Origin: Astropecten irregularis
Taxonomy: Eukaryota > Echinodermata > Asteroidea > Paxillosida > Astropectinidae
Reading direction: 5' to 3'
DNA: 64,000 nucleotides
Assembly: GCA_963971285.1 (NCBI GenBank)
Contig: OZ020254.1
Location: forward strand, 17,080,932-17,144,931
A model generated the notes under the pieces. It worked only from the letters and a program-made list of their open reading frames with translations. It ran no database searches and was not told where the DNA came from. This document shows, piece by piece, positions 51,477 to 63,089 of the stretch; position 1 is the stretch's first letter, and each line of letters opens with the position of its first letter. The translations under genes were made by a program, and so were the position numbers.

Positions 51477-52180
51477 TAAGGCAACTTCATACTTTGGTTT
51501 TTATCAAAGAAATGCAGATTTCCTTGGCAGAAATATCAAGAAATATACAGTAACATTCATCTGTGAAATTTCCAGTCCCATACGGTGCCCACTTTTTAAG
51601 AAAACGGTGATAAACGGCCACAGTATTTAAAAAAAAAATTTTCACAGGATTTTTTATCTTTAAAAGATCAAAATTGCTTTTGGTTAATTAATTTTACTTG
51701 TTTCTGGATAAATACAGCATTTCAGGCTGAACAAACTTGAACAATATGTTTCTACCATCACCATCTTTACACCCTGTAAGTTATAGGTAAATATGTGAAG
51801 ATTGCTGTTTCAGTATGCTACCAAAGTATGATACTATCAGAAACCAAAACAGAAATGTTCACAGATTTACGTATAACTTATAGGGTATGAAGATGGTGGT
51901 GGTAGGAACATACTGTTAAACTTTTTTTCCGCCTGAAATGGTGTATTTATCCAGAAAAGAGTCAAACAACGACCGAAAATCTTTTTTATCTTTTAAAAGA
52001 TAAAAAATAAAAAAACAAAAGACTTAAGAAATACTATGGCCGTTTTTCACTGTTTTCTCAAAAAGTGGGCACCGTATGGGACTGAATTTTTCACAGATGC
52101 TGTTACTGTATCTGTCTTGATATTTTTGCCCATGAATATGAATTTCTTTGATAAAAACCAAAGTATGATAGTACCTTTAA
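51477..52180. mobile_element. Two adjoining TTAA-MITE-1 copies
   Basis: The first copy ends at CCAAAGTATGATACTATC near 51836 and the second begins at once with AGAAACCAAAACAGAAATG, ending GTATGATAGTACCTTTAA at 52180. They face opposite ways. Confidence 0.82.
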
Positions 52181-52257
52181 GTGCAAAACTACCCCATGGT
52201 AGAGAACTTCATATCTCAAATTGCTAATGATTGGGCTTAAATGTTAATAACAATCAA

Positions 52258-52385
52258 TCATCTAAATAGCGTTCCGCACTAATGACGTCACACCACGCGC
52301 GACGCGCACAAATACTTCCACTCACCACACGTTTGCATGGCCACGTTGCAATGTTTGTCTGAGGTTCGGTGCTATTTTTAGCGCA
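52258..52385 (-). mobile_element. Low-copy repeat, inverted partner of 14235-14412
   Basis: GCGTTCCGCACTAATGACGT and GGCCACGTTGCAATGTTTGT are the complements of parts of the 14-kb copy. Confidence 0.55.
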
Positions 52386-52997
52386 AGTGCGCAGCACTAT
52401 TGGCCATGTAACTGCTGGCGAATGGTTGCCCAAGTACTTACTTAACATGGTCTGTATTGTCTTAACTTATAATGTAACAGACATAATAATTCCAATAGAA
52501 CATTCATTAGTACACAATGTTTATTCCATGTCATTTGGTGTGCAATTTCTATGTCATTTTAATTTGTTAATGTAAATGCACGAACAACGTATGTGTTATT
52601 GATCCAGTGATATGGAGATATGGTAATTCAGAAAATGATAGTCAAAAATTTGTTTTACACGCCCAAATAAAAAGGGCATAAATCCAACAAGAGCGCGAGA
52701 GAGGTAGAATATTTATTTGGAACATTTCTTAGCAAATTTGTAAGTTTTAAACATAATGAAAAAAGAAAGAAATTCAATCAAACACTGGGGCCAAGATATA
52801 TGTCACCGGCTCTGTGAAAATGAGGAATACGTCACAAATTTGACAAGCTTATCTGTATGATCAGAAAGAATGCTTTTTTAGGTTTAAAATTGTCTAAGTT
52901 TGAGTTCGGTAGCATTCTACATTCCAGAGATATACCAATTCTAAACCACAGAATGTTCCTATTATTCTACAAAATCCCATGTTTAATTTCGCTAAAT

Positions 52998-53445
52998 AGG
53001 GTGCAGACCAGTAAATAAATTCCCATAGGCTCCCACGCAAAATGGCCAATTTAAAAAAAATATTAAAAATACTCAGAAGTTTCTGAGGCAATTGACCAAT
53101 ACGGCAAAATAAAAGTGAAAACTTCAATTTTCATTTTCTTTTCAATTTTGTGACTTTTTGCAGAAAAGTACATTCAAAGAAAAATACCCCTAAAATTGAC
53201 CGGTGCCCGACCAAAAATAGTACCCCTCCACTACAGGGCAAAAATAGAGCGAATTTAGGGCCTGATTTCATCCAAACGGCTCAAAGGTGAAAGTCCAAAC
53301 TCTGGTGATCGGGTTCCATCCATTTTGTCTACAAGACTTACCACGTATGGCTCACCAGACGCTTTAAGAGAAAAGATTTTGAGGGTATACAAAAAATTAA
53401 TGAGCTCCGCGGACCGATTTCGGCCTATTTACTGGTCTGCACCCT
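52998..53445. mobile_element. MITE with AGGGTGCAGACCAGTAAATA ends
   Basis: Twenty-base perfect inverted ends, with TATTTACTGGTCTGCACCCT at the right. Flanked by AAAT on both sides, a possible target duplication. No coding capacity. Confidence 0.85.
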
Positions 53446-53633
53446 TAAATAACGCGTTGTGATTGGTCAATTTGTCAAGGGGCGTGGCCTACTGGATCGG
53501 TGTATTAATAATTAGTAGGATTATGTCAATGTTGATGTTTCTTTAAAATTTGTCACAAGCGATATTAGATGTTCATTGGCATGTGCAAAAGTGAAAAACA
53601 GTTATTGGTTTCAGTACCAGTGACATGGATTAT

Positions 53634-54125
53634 ACAGCGTGAATCAAAAAGAAGATGACCAGGATTGGTGATGTTTTTCAAAACAAACAAATGACACTCG
53701 AAAATTCAGTAAAGCATATATCTAACAAGCATTCTCTCCTGCTTATTAGAAAAAAAAGAATTTAACAAATGGATAATTCCTAAGAGGAGTTATGTCTATT
53801 TTAATAAAGGTACTCATTTTGCAAGCTTTCCATGGAATACTTGACAAACGAAATGTAAAGTAATCTTTAATTCCCTTTGCTAAATAATACTCAGATGTTT
53901 AGATTCAGTCAAGCATTAATTATTCTATGGACAACTTGCAAATTGAGTACCTTTATTAAAATAGACATAACTCCTCTTAGGAATGATCAATTTGTTTCAT
54001 TTGACTTTTCTAATGAGCAGGAGAGAGTGCTTGTTAAATATATGCTTTACTGAACGTTTGAGTGTCATTTGTTTGTTAAGAAAAGCATCACCAATCCCGG
54101 TCAAGTTCTTTTTGACTCACCCTGT
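53634..54125. mobile_element. Foldback element with TGACTCACCCTG end
   Basis: Two arms of about 180 bp match inverted: AGGAGTTATGTCTATTTTAA at the left, TTAAAATAGACATAACTCCT at the right, also TTCAGTAAAGCATATAT. The outer ends are CAGCGTGAATCAAAAAGAA and its near complement. Mariner-like ends are possible. Confidence 0.88.
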
Positions 54126-55390
54126 AATGCACTATATAATACCACACAAAAAGTCATGTACAGTTCCCTTATTAGCGAATGACTTATGACTCATCGATAT
54201 ATAGCATGAATGTATTTATATATGTTGCCCAGCATTAATTGTTCAAAGCTTTCACAAAATAACCAGAGATTTAGCAATGGAACTGCACAAATTCAAAAAC
54301 AATTTCAGCTAATTATATTTATTGTTTTATTTTTAAATTGATGTATATAATATTTGATGTCCATTATTTGATTAAAGTAAAATAATTTTGAGTGGAATTA
54401 AGATATTAATTCTCCAAATTTCCTCATTTAAATTCAGCCTGTAAAACAAACAATATTTCGTTAGATTCCTTCAATTACTTGAAAGTAGCTTGCAAAGAAG
54501 TCCTGTTTTATGGGGTGCGTTCTTTTAGCTTCTACGAGTCGACACATGTCAACCTAGTCCACACTCTCTGGCTTGTTTTGTGCAGTATATACGACCATTC
54601 CTAGGTCAGGGCTGCCCCATGGGAGCTAAACGAACGCATCTCATAATGACATCATTATGGCTAATTAGTATTGTATAAATGTCTGTTTAAATTAATAATC
54701 ATAATGGACAGTGTACACTGTTTGCCATTAATACCAACATACATGTACATTATGTGATATACCGGCACTATATATACCCTTCATAATTAATAGGTGTATT
54801 TGTTATATCTTCGTTGTGGTTCCTATGAACAAATATATCCATGGTTTTATTTATTTTTAGGACCTTCACGAAATGAGGCTTGAGGCTAGGCTTGAAATTC
54901 ATTTTACTGCCGCCATTTTGTGTCCTAAATGAAATGAAGGGCTTGAGATACATGGCGAAGCTGGAGCCTTTCTTCGGCTTCGTCATGTGGCCCAATCCCT
55001 TCATTTTGTTTTGTGGTCTAATGAAAGTAGTGAAATAAGTCCCAAGCCTAGCCATAAACCTGGGTCCGATTTCACGAAGTACTTAGACTGATCTAAAAGG
55101 TAGTATCATACTTTGGTATAAGAAACCAAACCACTCATTGGCATTGATTATATTCACCATCTGTGTTAGTTGAATATCTTTTATACATGCATGCTCATTC
55201 CAAGCCAGAAATAACTGCACATAGGCCTCGTGTTCAAAATCAGCTAGGCCTACAGTATAGTATATAGTACTTGAGCTTGAGCATCGATCGAGCCCAATGA
55301 TCATCTTGACAGGTGTCTGGCTGTATTTAGTCGCTTGCATACCGTAAGAGCAGCTTTCAAGCTGCATGAATTGCTAAGCATTCATTAATG

Positions 55391-55752
55391 TTAAAGGTAA
55401 TATCATACTTTGGTTTTTATCAAAGAAATACAGATTCGTGGGCAAAAATATCAAGACAGATACAGTAACAGTCATTTGTGAAAATTTCAGTCCCATACAA
55501 TGCCCACTTTTTGAGAAAACAGTGAAAAACAGCCACAAAAACATCGACCGAAAATCTTTTTGATCTTTTAAAAGATTAAAAATAGAAGAGAAAATACTTC
55601 AGAAATACTGTGGCCGTTTTTCACTGATTTCTCAAAAACTGGGCACCGTATGGGACTGACATTTTCACAGATGACTTTTAATGTATCTGTCTTGATATTT
55701 TTGCCATTGAATCTGCATTTCATTGACAAAAAAAAGTATGATACTACCTATA
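55391..55752. mobile_element. TTAA-MITE-1
   Basis: TTAAAGGTAATATCATAC to AAGTATGATACTACCTATA. A lone left end of the same family is at 55094-55130. Confidence 0.85.
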
Positions 55753-56345
55753 AGCGCGTCACAATCACTGTAGCTCCATTGAAAGCCTGGTGAAACCTTG
55801 AATTTAGGCTAGGAGGTGGGATGAAAACTCGCCCAAAATATTCTTGGTAAAACCCACGCAGAATTGAATCAGGTATAGGGACCGAAAACCCAATCCCTTA
55901 TGGGCTGCTGCCAGAGGGCGAAAGGGCAGGAAAGGACCCACCATACGCCAAACTGTCCACCCCCGTATAATTTCCCAAAGATCAAAGACGTATTTTTGAA
56001 TCCTTTATTTAGAAATCCTGTTCCGTTATGACCATCGTAGATGACGGATGCTAGACAAAACCTATGCTGTCCTATTCATCATACAGTTCTCACTAAGTGG
56101 TAATTATCACTGTCGTTAATTAATCATTTATCATTGTACGGTGGGCCTTGAGGAACACCTGGAGAAGTAAAGGAAGTGTAGAATGAATTGAATTATTATA
56201 GTATTCAATGCAAATACCACTTAATTCCGATGCAACGGTAAACAGACTTTCTGTAAAGGTCATTCTGACGCAAATTGATGATTTGGTGACGCACACATCC
56301 GTGGGATAAAGGACTTCCATGTTTGGTGTCTATTTTAACTATCTA

Positions 56346-56714
56346 TTAAAGGTAGTATCATACTTTGGTAGCATACCGAAACAGATATCTTCACATTTAC
56401 CTATATCTTACATAGTATAAAGATGGTGATGGTAGAAACATACCGTTAAAATTTGTCTGCCTCAAATGCTGTATTTATCCAGGAAATAGTAAAACCAGTG
56501 ATCAGAATTATTTTTGATCTTTTAAAGATCAAATATAAAAAGAGAAAAGACTTAGGAAATACTCTGGCCGTTTTTCACTGTTTTCTCATAAAGTGGGCAT
56601 GCACCGTATGGGACTGAAATTTTCACAGATGACTGTTACTGTATCTTCCTTGATATTTCCGCCCATGAATCTGTAATTCTTTGACAAAAAAACTAAGTAT
56701 AATATTACCTTTAA
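56346..56714. mobile_element. TTAA-MITE-1, full length
   Basis: TTAAAGGTAGTATCATAC to AGTATAATATTACCTTTAA. Confidence 0.9.
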
Positions 56715-56932
56715 TTCCCCATAAACCCTTTATGCATATTGTTTTCAATTGCTCTGAAGAATAGAACAGTCTGTTAAGAGTAAATACTAAACAGAGACCG
56801 ATTAACTTAAGGATCTCTTTTATTGCATGGTCACGACTTGATGACAACTCCTAAGTATACATTTACTCTACAATTAAGTTCCAGACACACTTAGTATTGA
56901 TATAAATCCTTAATGGGTATCCTTAAAAGGTA

Positions 56933-57266
56933 CTATCATACTTTGGTAGCATACATAAACATAAATCTTCACAGAATTACCTATAACTTACAGGGTATTA
57001 AGATGGTGATGGTAGAAATAATTATACCGTGGCATTTGACTGCCTAAAATGCTGTATTTATCCAGAAAAGTTTAAAACAAAATACGGTTTCAATCTCAGA
57101 GAAGACAAAACTCCTGTGAATGTAGAATTGAAAATACTGTGGATGTTTTTTCACTGTTTTCTCAAAAAGTGGGCGACGTATGGGACTGGGAATTTCACAG
57201 ATGACTAATTTTGAGCCCATGAATCTGTATGTCTTTGACAAAAACCAAAGTATGAAATTAGCTTTG
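56933..57266. mobile_element. TTAA-MITE-1
   Basis: TTAAAAGGTACTATCATAC to CAAAGTATGAAATTAGCTTT. Confidence 0.85.
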
Positions 57267-57362
57267 ATTGGAGGCCTATGGGATACAATGGTTGTCGGCA
57301 GGAACAATTTGGGTTTATAATGTGATATTTTCCAAGGCTAAATCTCGAAACAAGATAAAGTC

Positions 57363-57727
57363 TTAAAGGGATGATACAGAACTGGTTTTTGCGACAAAAC
57401 CGTTGCTGACAGTGAAAGCACATTATGTAATCCATCATATATAACTTAACTGACAAACCTGTAGAAGTTTTAGGTCAATCAGCCATCTGGGTCACGAAGA
57501 AATAGTGAAAACCCGTTTACACATTTCAACGAATGAATAAAACGCTTCGAAGCGATTTATTCCAATCGGAAAATAGTTTCATTTATTTCTCAACGAATAT
57601 GGCATTTCAGACAAAAACATTGCATGGGATGTTTTCTCCTATCATCACCATTATACTGTGTAAGTTTTATGTGAATCTGTGATCTTGAAGTGTATTTTGT
57701 CTTACCAATTCTGTACCATCCCTTTAA
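57363..57727. mobile_element. TTAA-MITE-3, copy 1
   Basis: TTAAAGGGATGATACAGAAC to ATTCTGTACCATCCCTTTAA. Very similar over its length to 61943-62320. Confidence 0.9.
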
Positions 57728-57888
57728 TTGCAACATAATGAATTTTATTCCATAGCTATGCTTAAGCCTATACGTGAATAATCTTTATAAACTGAAAGTC
57801 ACACAACCATTATGCGTTTTGCAAAAATGAAAAAAAAATGTTTATACCTTGATAAAAAGGAGTATAATGTTAAAATGGATGCTTTATA

Positions 57889-58262
57889 TTAAAGGTAATA
57901 TCATACTTTGGTCAGTTGTCAAAGAAATTCAGACTCACTGGCAAAAATATTAAGGAAGATACAGTAGCAGTCATCTGTGAAAATTTCAGCCCCATACGGT
58001 GCCCACTCAAGTTTTTTGAGAAAACAGTGAAAACGGCCACAGTATTCCTTAAGTCTTTTCTCTTTTATTTTTGATCTTTAAAAGATCAATAATGTTTGTC
58101 ACTGTTTTTACTCTTTTCTGGATAAATACAGCATTTCAGGCAGAACATATTTGTAACGGTATGTTTCTACCATCACCATCCTTATACCCTGTAAATAATT
58201 ATAGGTAATATCTGTGAAGATTTCTGTTTCGGTATGCTACCAAAGTATGATACTACCTTTAA
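57889..58262. mobile_element. TTAA-MITE-1, full length
   Basis: TTAAAGGTAATATCATAC to GTATGATACTACCTTTAA. Confidence 0.9.
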
Positions 58263-58622
58263 AACTTTTCTAAACTTGAAAAAAAACACGTTTTTAACCG
58301 GTGTACCGTTTTGCTGTGTACATTAACTTGTATGCCTAATGTAATTTGTCAATTGGATGAGCAAAAAGTCTTGTTTAAAAAAAAAAACTTACGTCGTATA
58401 TAAATTCTTTTTAACACTAAACGGCAAACATAGTAAATATTTGATCGTTGTGGGGATATTGCTTTTGTAACCATCGATAATTGGTGATTACAAGTGATGG
58501 CTTTGGTACTGATGTTATAGCGGTGCCGACACTGCCGTTAGCCAAAGCTCAGACCGGGGAATCCATTGCAATCCAGCTGCCCCCTGCATTCAGCTCCTAA
58601 TAATTCATGGCGTAGTCAATCC

Positions 58623-58630
58623 TATAAAAA
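58623..58630 (+). promoter_or_regulatory. TATA box, probable RGP promoter
   Basis: TATAAAAA, followed about 130 bp later by a clean donor (AAAG/GTAAGAG at 58762/58763). A TATA promoter with a short leader exon suits a tightly regulated hormone gene. Position-based inference. Confidence 0.5.
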
Positions 58631-58652
58631 GCAACGTCGGCTCCAGAAAGTT

Positions 58653-58762
58653 GTCATTTGCCCAGCCATTACCTGTCTTTCACCAAAGCACATAGCATGA
58701 GATAAATATTATCATCATTTTTGAGATCTTGATTTTTACTGTGACGTTTGGCGAGCATAAAG
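58653..58762 (+). other. RGP: Probable 5-prime noncoding exon of RGP
   Basis: The start is estimated about 30 bp after the TATA box; the end is fixed by GTAAGAG. It could splice to the acceptor TTTATTTAG at 59685, placing 16 nt of leader before the ATG at 59702. No transcript data. Confidence 0.4.
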
Positions 58763-58828
58763 GTAAGAGTTATGCTTCTTTGTATACTGATTTTGAAGCA
58801 TTGTTATTATCATTGATTACATTTTGGA

Positions 58829-59198
58829 TTAAATATCATACTTTGGTTTTCGTCAAAGAAATGCAGATTCGTGCACAAAAATATCAAGACAGATACAGTA
58901 ACAGTCATCTGTGAAAATTTCAGTCCCATACGGTGCCCACCTTTTGAGAAAACAATGGAAAACGGACACAGTATTTCCTAAGTCTTTTCTCTTTTAATAT
59001 AAAAAAAATATTAAGGGAGATACAGCTAAAGATCAAAAAAAGTTTTGGTCATTGGTTTTACTCTTTTCCTGGATAAATACAGCATTTCAGGAAGAACAAT
59101 TTGAACGGTATGTTTCTATCATCACCATCTTTACACCCTGCAAGTTATAGGTAAATCTGTAAAGATTTCTGTTTCGGTATGTTACCAAAGTATGATAA
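58829..59198. mobile_element. TTAA-MITE-1, proposed RGP leader intron
   Basis: TTAAATATCATACTTTGG to GTTACCAAAGTATGATAAG; an inner ATATAAAAAAAATATTAAGG insertion near 59000. Confidence 0.82.
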
Positions 59199-59272
59199 GT
59201 ATGAAAAGAAATCGCATGCATTTACCAAACAGACTCGACGTTCAGATAATGCCTAGCCTAATTTTCGTAGGT

Positions 59273-59617
59273 TTAAAGGCGATTTCATACTGGGTTTTGT
59301 GTTGTCAAAGAAATGCGGATTCATGGACAAATATCAAGGAAAATACAGTAACATGCAGTCATCTGTTACGGTGCCTACTTTTTAAGAAAATAGTAAAAAA
59401 AAAAAATTGAAGCGCTCTCGGTATTTTTAATTCACATGAATTTTGATCTTCCTGAGATCAAAATTGTGTTTGGTCTTTGGTTTTACTCTTTTCTGGATAA
59501 ATACAGCATTTCAGGCAGACACATTGTAACGGTATGTTTCTACCATCACCATCTTTATACCCTGTAAGTTATAGGTAAATCTGTGAATATTTCTGTTTCG
59601 GTATGCTACCTATAAAG
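59273..59617. mobile_element. TTAA-MITE-1, proposed RGP leader intron
   Basis: TTAAAGGCGATTTCATACTG to CGGTATGCTACCTATAAAG; both ends eroded. It ends about 70 bp before the exon with the ATG. Confidence 0.8.
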
Positions 59618-59701
59618 TTAGTGTATATACCTTAAAAGGCCTTATTTAGCATGTAAATTTGACGTTTCTCTTATGGTTTATTTAGAGAGAAAGGACTTGA
59701 A

Positions 59702-59921
59702 ATGGAGCTCCATCGACATAATGGCGTAGCCTCGACACCAGCCGTTATCTTGTTGATCGGCTTCATGGTCAGCATGTCTATCGTTCAAGCTGTTGAATCT
59801 CAACCAAACAGATACTGCGGAACAGACTTTCCAGCTGCTGTGTGGTCTGCTTGTGCAATGGCCAAGAGATCAAGTATAAGATCACCACCAACTTTATTTG
59901 ACATGCTCGCTAATTCTCAAG
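59702..59921 (+). CDS. RGP: RGP exon with signal peptide, B chain, C-peptide start
   Basis: Residues 1-73 and one base, donor GTAAGA at 59922. Start ATG preceded by TTGAA; the signal sequence and B chain follow directly. Confidence 0.88.
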
Positions 59922-61351
59922 GTAAGACATATACTTTTTAGTTTACTCCAGATGCCTATAGACTATAGCCAGTTTTTTAGGCCCTACCGTCAACCCCTGA
60001 ACCCCTCAAAACAAGTTCGGCAACTCAAGTTTGAGGGATGATATCTTTTTTGTTACTGATCTATGAACGGTGAAACTGGTATCATTGGAAAGCTTCATTA
60101 TTCCTCTTTACAATGATGTGCCATCTGTTGTGATTATGTAATCATGGAATGTGCATTTCCCCTGAATAAATGGCAAAGGCAGAAGTGATATATGTTGCAA
60201 AAATATAAATGAGAATACGCCATATTTGGACTGTGCTTTCACGCATCAGCGCATCAACACCAATCATCAAACTCAGTCCATCCTCGAAACGATTGGGAAT
60301 TCACTGCTGAAAACAACGAATTTTGCAACATTTTATTTTTTACGTTGCTGCATATTTATCAGGACTGTACATTCCACGATTACATTAGCATAACAAATGA
60401 CACATCATTTTAAAGAGGAATAATCACGCTTTCCAATGATATCAGTTTCACCCTTCATAGATCAGTAACAAAAAAGATACCATCCCTTGAGTAGCAGAAC
60501 TTTTTTTGAAGAGTAGGCTTTTTTTTTTAAGTCATGCAAGTAATTATTCTTGAGGCTAAAACCAAACGGTAAAAAAACATGCAACAAAGTCTGGTACGCG
60601 TTTCGATCCTAGCAGGATCTTTTTTTGAAGGCTAAATGGAGGGATTTTTTATGAAGTTCAGGACATTATTTTGGTTGCATGTGCAGGTTGCAGCAAATTA
60701 TTACTTGTTTAGTATTCTTATTTAATGAATTATGGTTGACACTCGTTTCCAGTATGGGAGAAACAAGATATATACCTGTGTACAGCATGTTATTTGGCCT
60801 AGTAAGTGTCTGTCTCACTTCAAAGAATATGACCTTTAAAAAGCACCGAACGCCATGTCCCAAATCTCTGGCTGCGGCTGCAAATTACACACGCACCTAT
60901 GGCAGCCACTAGCCAGTGACTGCAGCCGTTTCCATAGACTTGTGTGTTATTTGCTGCCGCAGCCAGATATTTAGAACACAGCCAAAGCTCCAATTTATTG
61001 GGTTTGAAAGCTTTCTTTTTAACATCCAGAGAAGTGCGATAAATAATGATTAAGTGCTGTATTTGTGATAATTTCTTGGTACAACATTGACGGTTGACTT
61101 TCTTTCGCAAAAAGTTTATTAATTTTTTGCTTCCAAAAGTTTATTTCCATCATCCATACCAAAAAGAAAGATGGCCGATCATAATATTTCTTGTCTGTGT
61201 TGTAATTGATTTGAAAACAGATGACCCGTTGAAGAACGTGTACGAGACACAGCAACGTCTGCGCAAACGCCAGGACTACGGAGGCATAGCTTACTACTGT
61301 TGTACCAGCGGATGCTCATACGAGGATCTCATAGCGTCAGGAATTTGCTAA
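59702..61351 (+). CDS. RGP: Relaxin-like gonad-stimulating peptide (RGP) precursor
   Basis: Secreted insulin/relaxin-superfamily hormone; in starfish RGP triggers spawning and oocyte maturation through cAMP. Two coding exons (59702-59921 and 61221-61351) give a 116-aa precursor, the length I recall for starfish RGP. Residues 1 to about 31 form a signal peptide (core PAVILLIGFMVSMSIV). The B chain (about 33-54) has NRYCGTDFPAAVWSACAMA, cysteines 39 and 51 (CX11C). KR at 55-56 and RKR at 88-90 are cleavage sites around a short C-peptide. The A chain (91-116) has QDYGGIAYYCCTSGC with cysteines 100, 101, 105 and 116. The YxGIAxYCCxxGC and YCxxDFxxAVxxxCA patterns match starfish RGP. The final spacing is X10, not the usual X8, so the A chain is two residues longer. 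The phase-1 intron in the C-peptide is typical for the superfamily. Membership of the superfamily is near certain; RGP orthology is likely. Confidence 0.88.
60003..60515. mobile_element. Foldback element in the RGP intron
   Basis: GATATCTTTTTTGTTACTGA and CTGGTATCATTGGAAAGC at the left return inverted at the right (TCAGTAACAAAAAAGATACC, GCTTTCCAATGATATCAG). Arms exceed 100 bp. Confidence 0.85.
60590..60715. mobile_element. TAGGATCGAAACG repeat family copy, RGP intron
   Basis: GTTTCGATCCTAGCAGGATC and TGCAGCAAATTATTACTTG. Confidence 0.6.
60845..60985. mobile_element. Small inverted-repeat element, RGP intron
   Basis: CCCAAATCTCTGGCTGCGGC with GCCGCAGCCAGATATTTAGA, and CTATGGCAGCCACT with TGCAGCCGTTTCCATAG. 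Single copy. Confidence 0.55.
61221..61351 (+). CDS. RGP: RGP exon with C-peptide end and A chain
   Basis: Acceptor TTGAAAACAG. Residues 74-116: DDPLKNVYETQQRLRKR, then the A chain ending SYEDLIASGIC. TAA stop at 61349-61351. Confidence 0.9.
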
Positions 61352-61507
61352 ACATCGACACAAAATCTCAATTTTTGGAACTCATTTTGTGGCTCTTTTT
61401 TCTCTTCTTTTTGAGGGGGTGGTCGAGTGGTACTTATAGAAGATCAGGAGTATTCGTTTTCTTTTTTTAAATTGGGAGAGGGTTTTTAACGAACTATAAG
61501 TTTCCTG

Positions 61508-61626
61508 ATGATGACTAGAGCAGGCTAGTCGAAACGTTGAGACCTAACCAGAAGTGCGACAAAATAAGAAGTGCGAAAGTACGAACGGATATTAGGCCTA
61601 CACAGTGTTTCCAAACCGACCCACAA
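61508..61626 (+). mobile_element. Family-L element
   Basis: GACTAGAGCAGGCTAGTCGA, AACGTTGAGACC and GTGTTTCCAAACCGACCCAC. Confidence 0.75.
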
Positions 61627-61719
61627 GAAGAATTACTTCAATACTTATAATTCAGGAATATGTCTGAGTTGTGTCATTGTAAGAAATAAAATGTCCCTTT
61701 TTAATGTTTTTTTTTTAAT

Positions 61720-61852
61720 CAGGAACGGATCCAAGATTTTCCAAAGGGGGCGGGGCGACGGATGCATTTTTGGGGGCGATTTGTTTTTTGTGGGGTGGGT
61801 GCTGAAAGAAAGGGACGTATGGCCCAAGCCCCTCCCCTGGATCCGCCCCTGT
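61720..61852. mobile_element. MITE with GGATCCGCCCCTG end, copy 2
   Basis: CAGGAACGGATCCAAGATTT to CCTGGATCCGCCCCTG; the interior GGCGACGGATGCATTTTTGG resembles 10370-10617. Confidence 0.65.
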
Positions 61853-61942
61853 TAATCTTTACTTTGTCAGATTGAAATAATTCATACATTCAGTAAGCTT
61901 ATCTATGTCAATTCCTTGTCGCAATGAATAATATCATTATTC

Positions 61943-62320
61943 TTAAAGGGATGGTACAGAACTGGTTTTTGCGACAGAACCGTTGCTGACAGTGAAAGTA
62001 CATTATGTAATCCATCATATACCTTAACTGACAAACCTGTAGAAGTTTGAGGTCAATCAGACATCTGGGTTACGGTACGAGAAAATATTGAAAACCCGTG
62101 TACGGAGAACTGTACACATTTCAACGAATGAATAAAAGGCTTCGAAGCGATTTATTCCAATCGGAAAATAGTTTCATTTATTTCTCAACGAATATGGCAT
62201 TTCAGACAAAAACATTTCATGGGATGTTTTCGCCTATCATCACCATTATACTGTGTAAGTTTTATGTGAATCTGTGATCTTGAAGTGTATTATCTTACAA
62301 ATTCTGTGCCATCCCTTTAA
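61943..62320. mobile_element. TTAA-MITE-3, copy 2
   Basis: TTAAAGGGATGGTACAGAAC to TTCTGTGCCATCCCTTTAA. The strong similarity to 57363-57727 suggests recent movement. Confidence 0.9.
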
Positions 62321-62393
62321 CCTATTTTGAATGAAATTTTCGTGAAAATTGGCTCCTATCTCGAGAAAAACAGAGTGAAACGTTTTGAAACCG

Positions 62394-62459
62394 TATAGCG
62401 TGCATTGATTCGAGTTTATTAATTTTGTAGCGTGCATTGATTCGAGTTTATTAATTTTG
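62394..62459. repeat. Perfect tandem duplication, about 33 bp
   Basis: TAGCGTGCATTGATTCGAGT followed by TTATTAATTTTG occurs twice head to tail. Confidence 0.9.
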
Positions 62460-62759
62460 GGAAGGAACACTTTCTTGACATAGTCTTTCATCGTCATTCA
62501 CAGAAACTTAATTTTATGTTATCGATTATTTAATAATTTCATAGTAAAATAAAAGTATACATCCACTGTTATTGGTATCATCATTTAATGTAACCTCCTT
62601 TGTCATTTATTTTAATTCGCCAATTTAAAAAAAAAAATTGTTTTTATGAGGATCGTTTATAAAATGCTGCAGTTTTTTGGTTCATGTTAGTTGGAATCTC
62701 AGTAATTGTTTAATACATTTCGTCCACCAAGTGAACATCAACCTATATATACGTTCCCT

Positions 62760-63089
62760 TTAAAGGTAAAATGCATGATTATTGGTAAAGGTCACAGAAC
62801 AGCACTCAAACTTACGGTCTAACCCAGCATGTAGATTTTTAAGCTCAATCTGACATCTGAGTCACGAGAAAATAGCGAAAACGCGACACTTTTTTTTTCT
62901 TATAAAACGTAAAGAATGGTTCTGATCTTACCCGAAGATCAAGACTGTTTTCGGTCTTTGTTTGACTAATTTCTGGATAAATACACCATTTCATGCGGGA
63001 ATTTTAAACATCTTCATACCTTGAAATGTAGGTAAATCTGTGAACATTTCTGTTTTGGGTATGTTACCAATCCTGTACTGTACCTTTAA
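62760..63089. mobile_element. TTAA-MITE-2
   Basis: TTAAAGGTAAAATGCATGAT to AATCCTGTACTGTACCTTTA. Confidence 0.82.

Larger units (their letters stand above)
48557..58600. other. CCDC186 to RGP intergenic region
   Basis: Ten kilobases without a supported exon. It begins with a large minisatellite and continues with many MITEs, listed separately. The stretches 50280-50760, 51180-51476, 52386-52997, 54126-55090 and 55753-56345 show only AT-rich sequence or weak repeat remnants. Confidence 0.55.
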
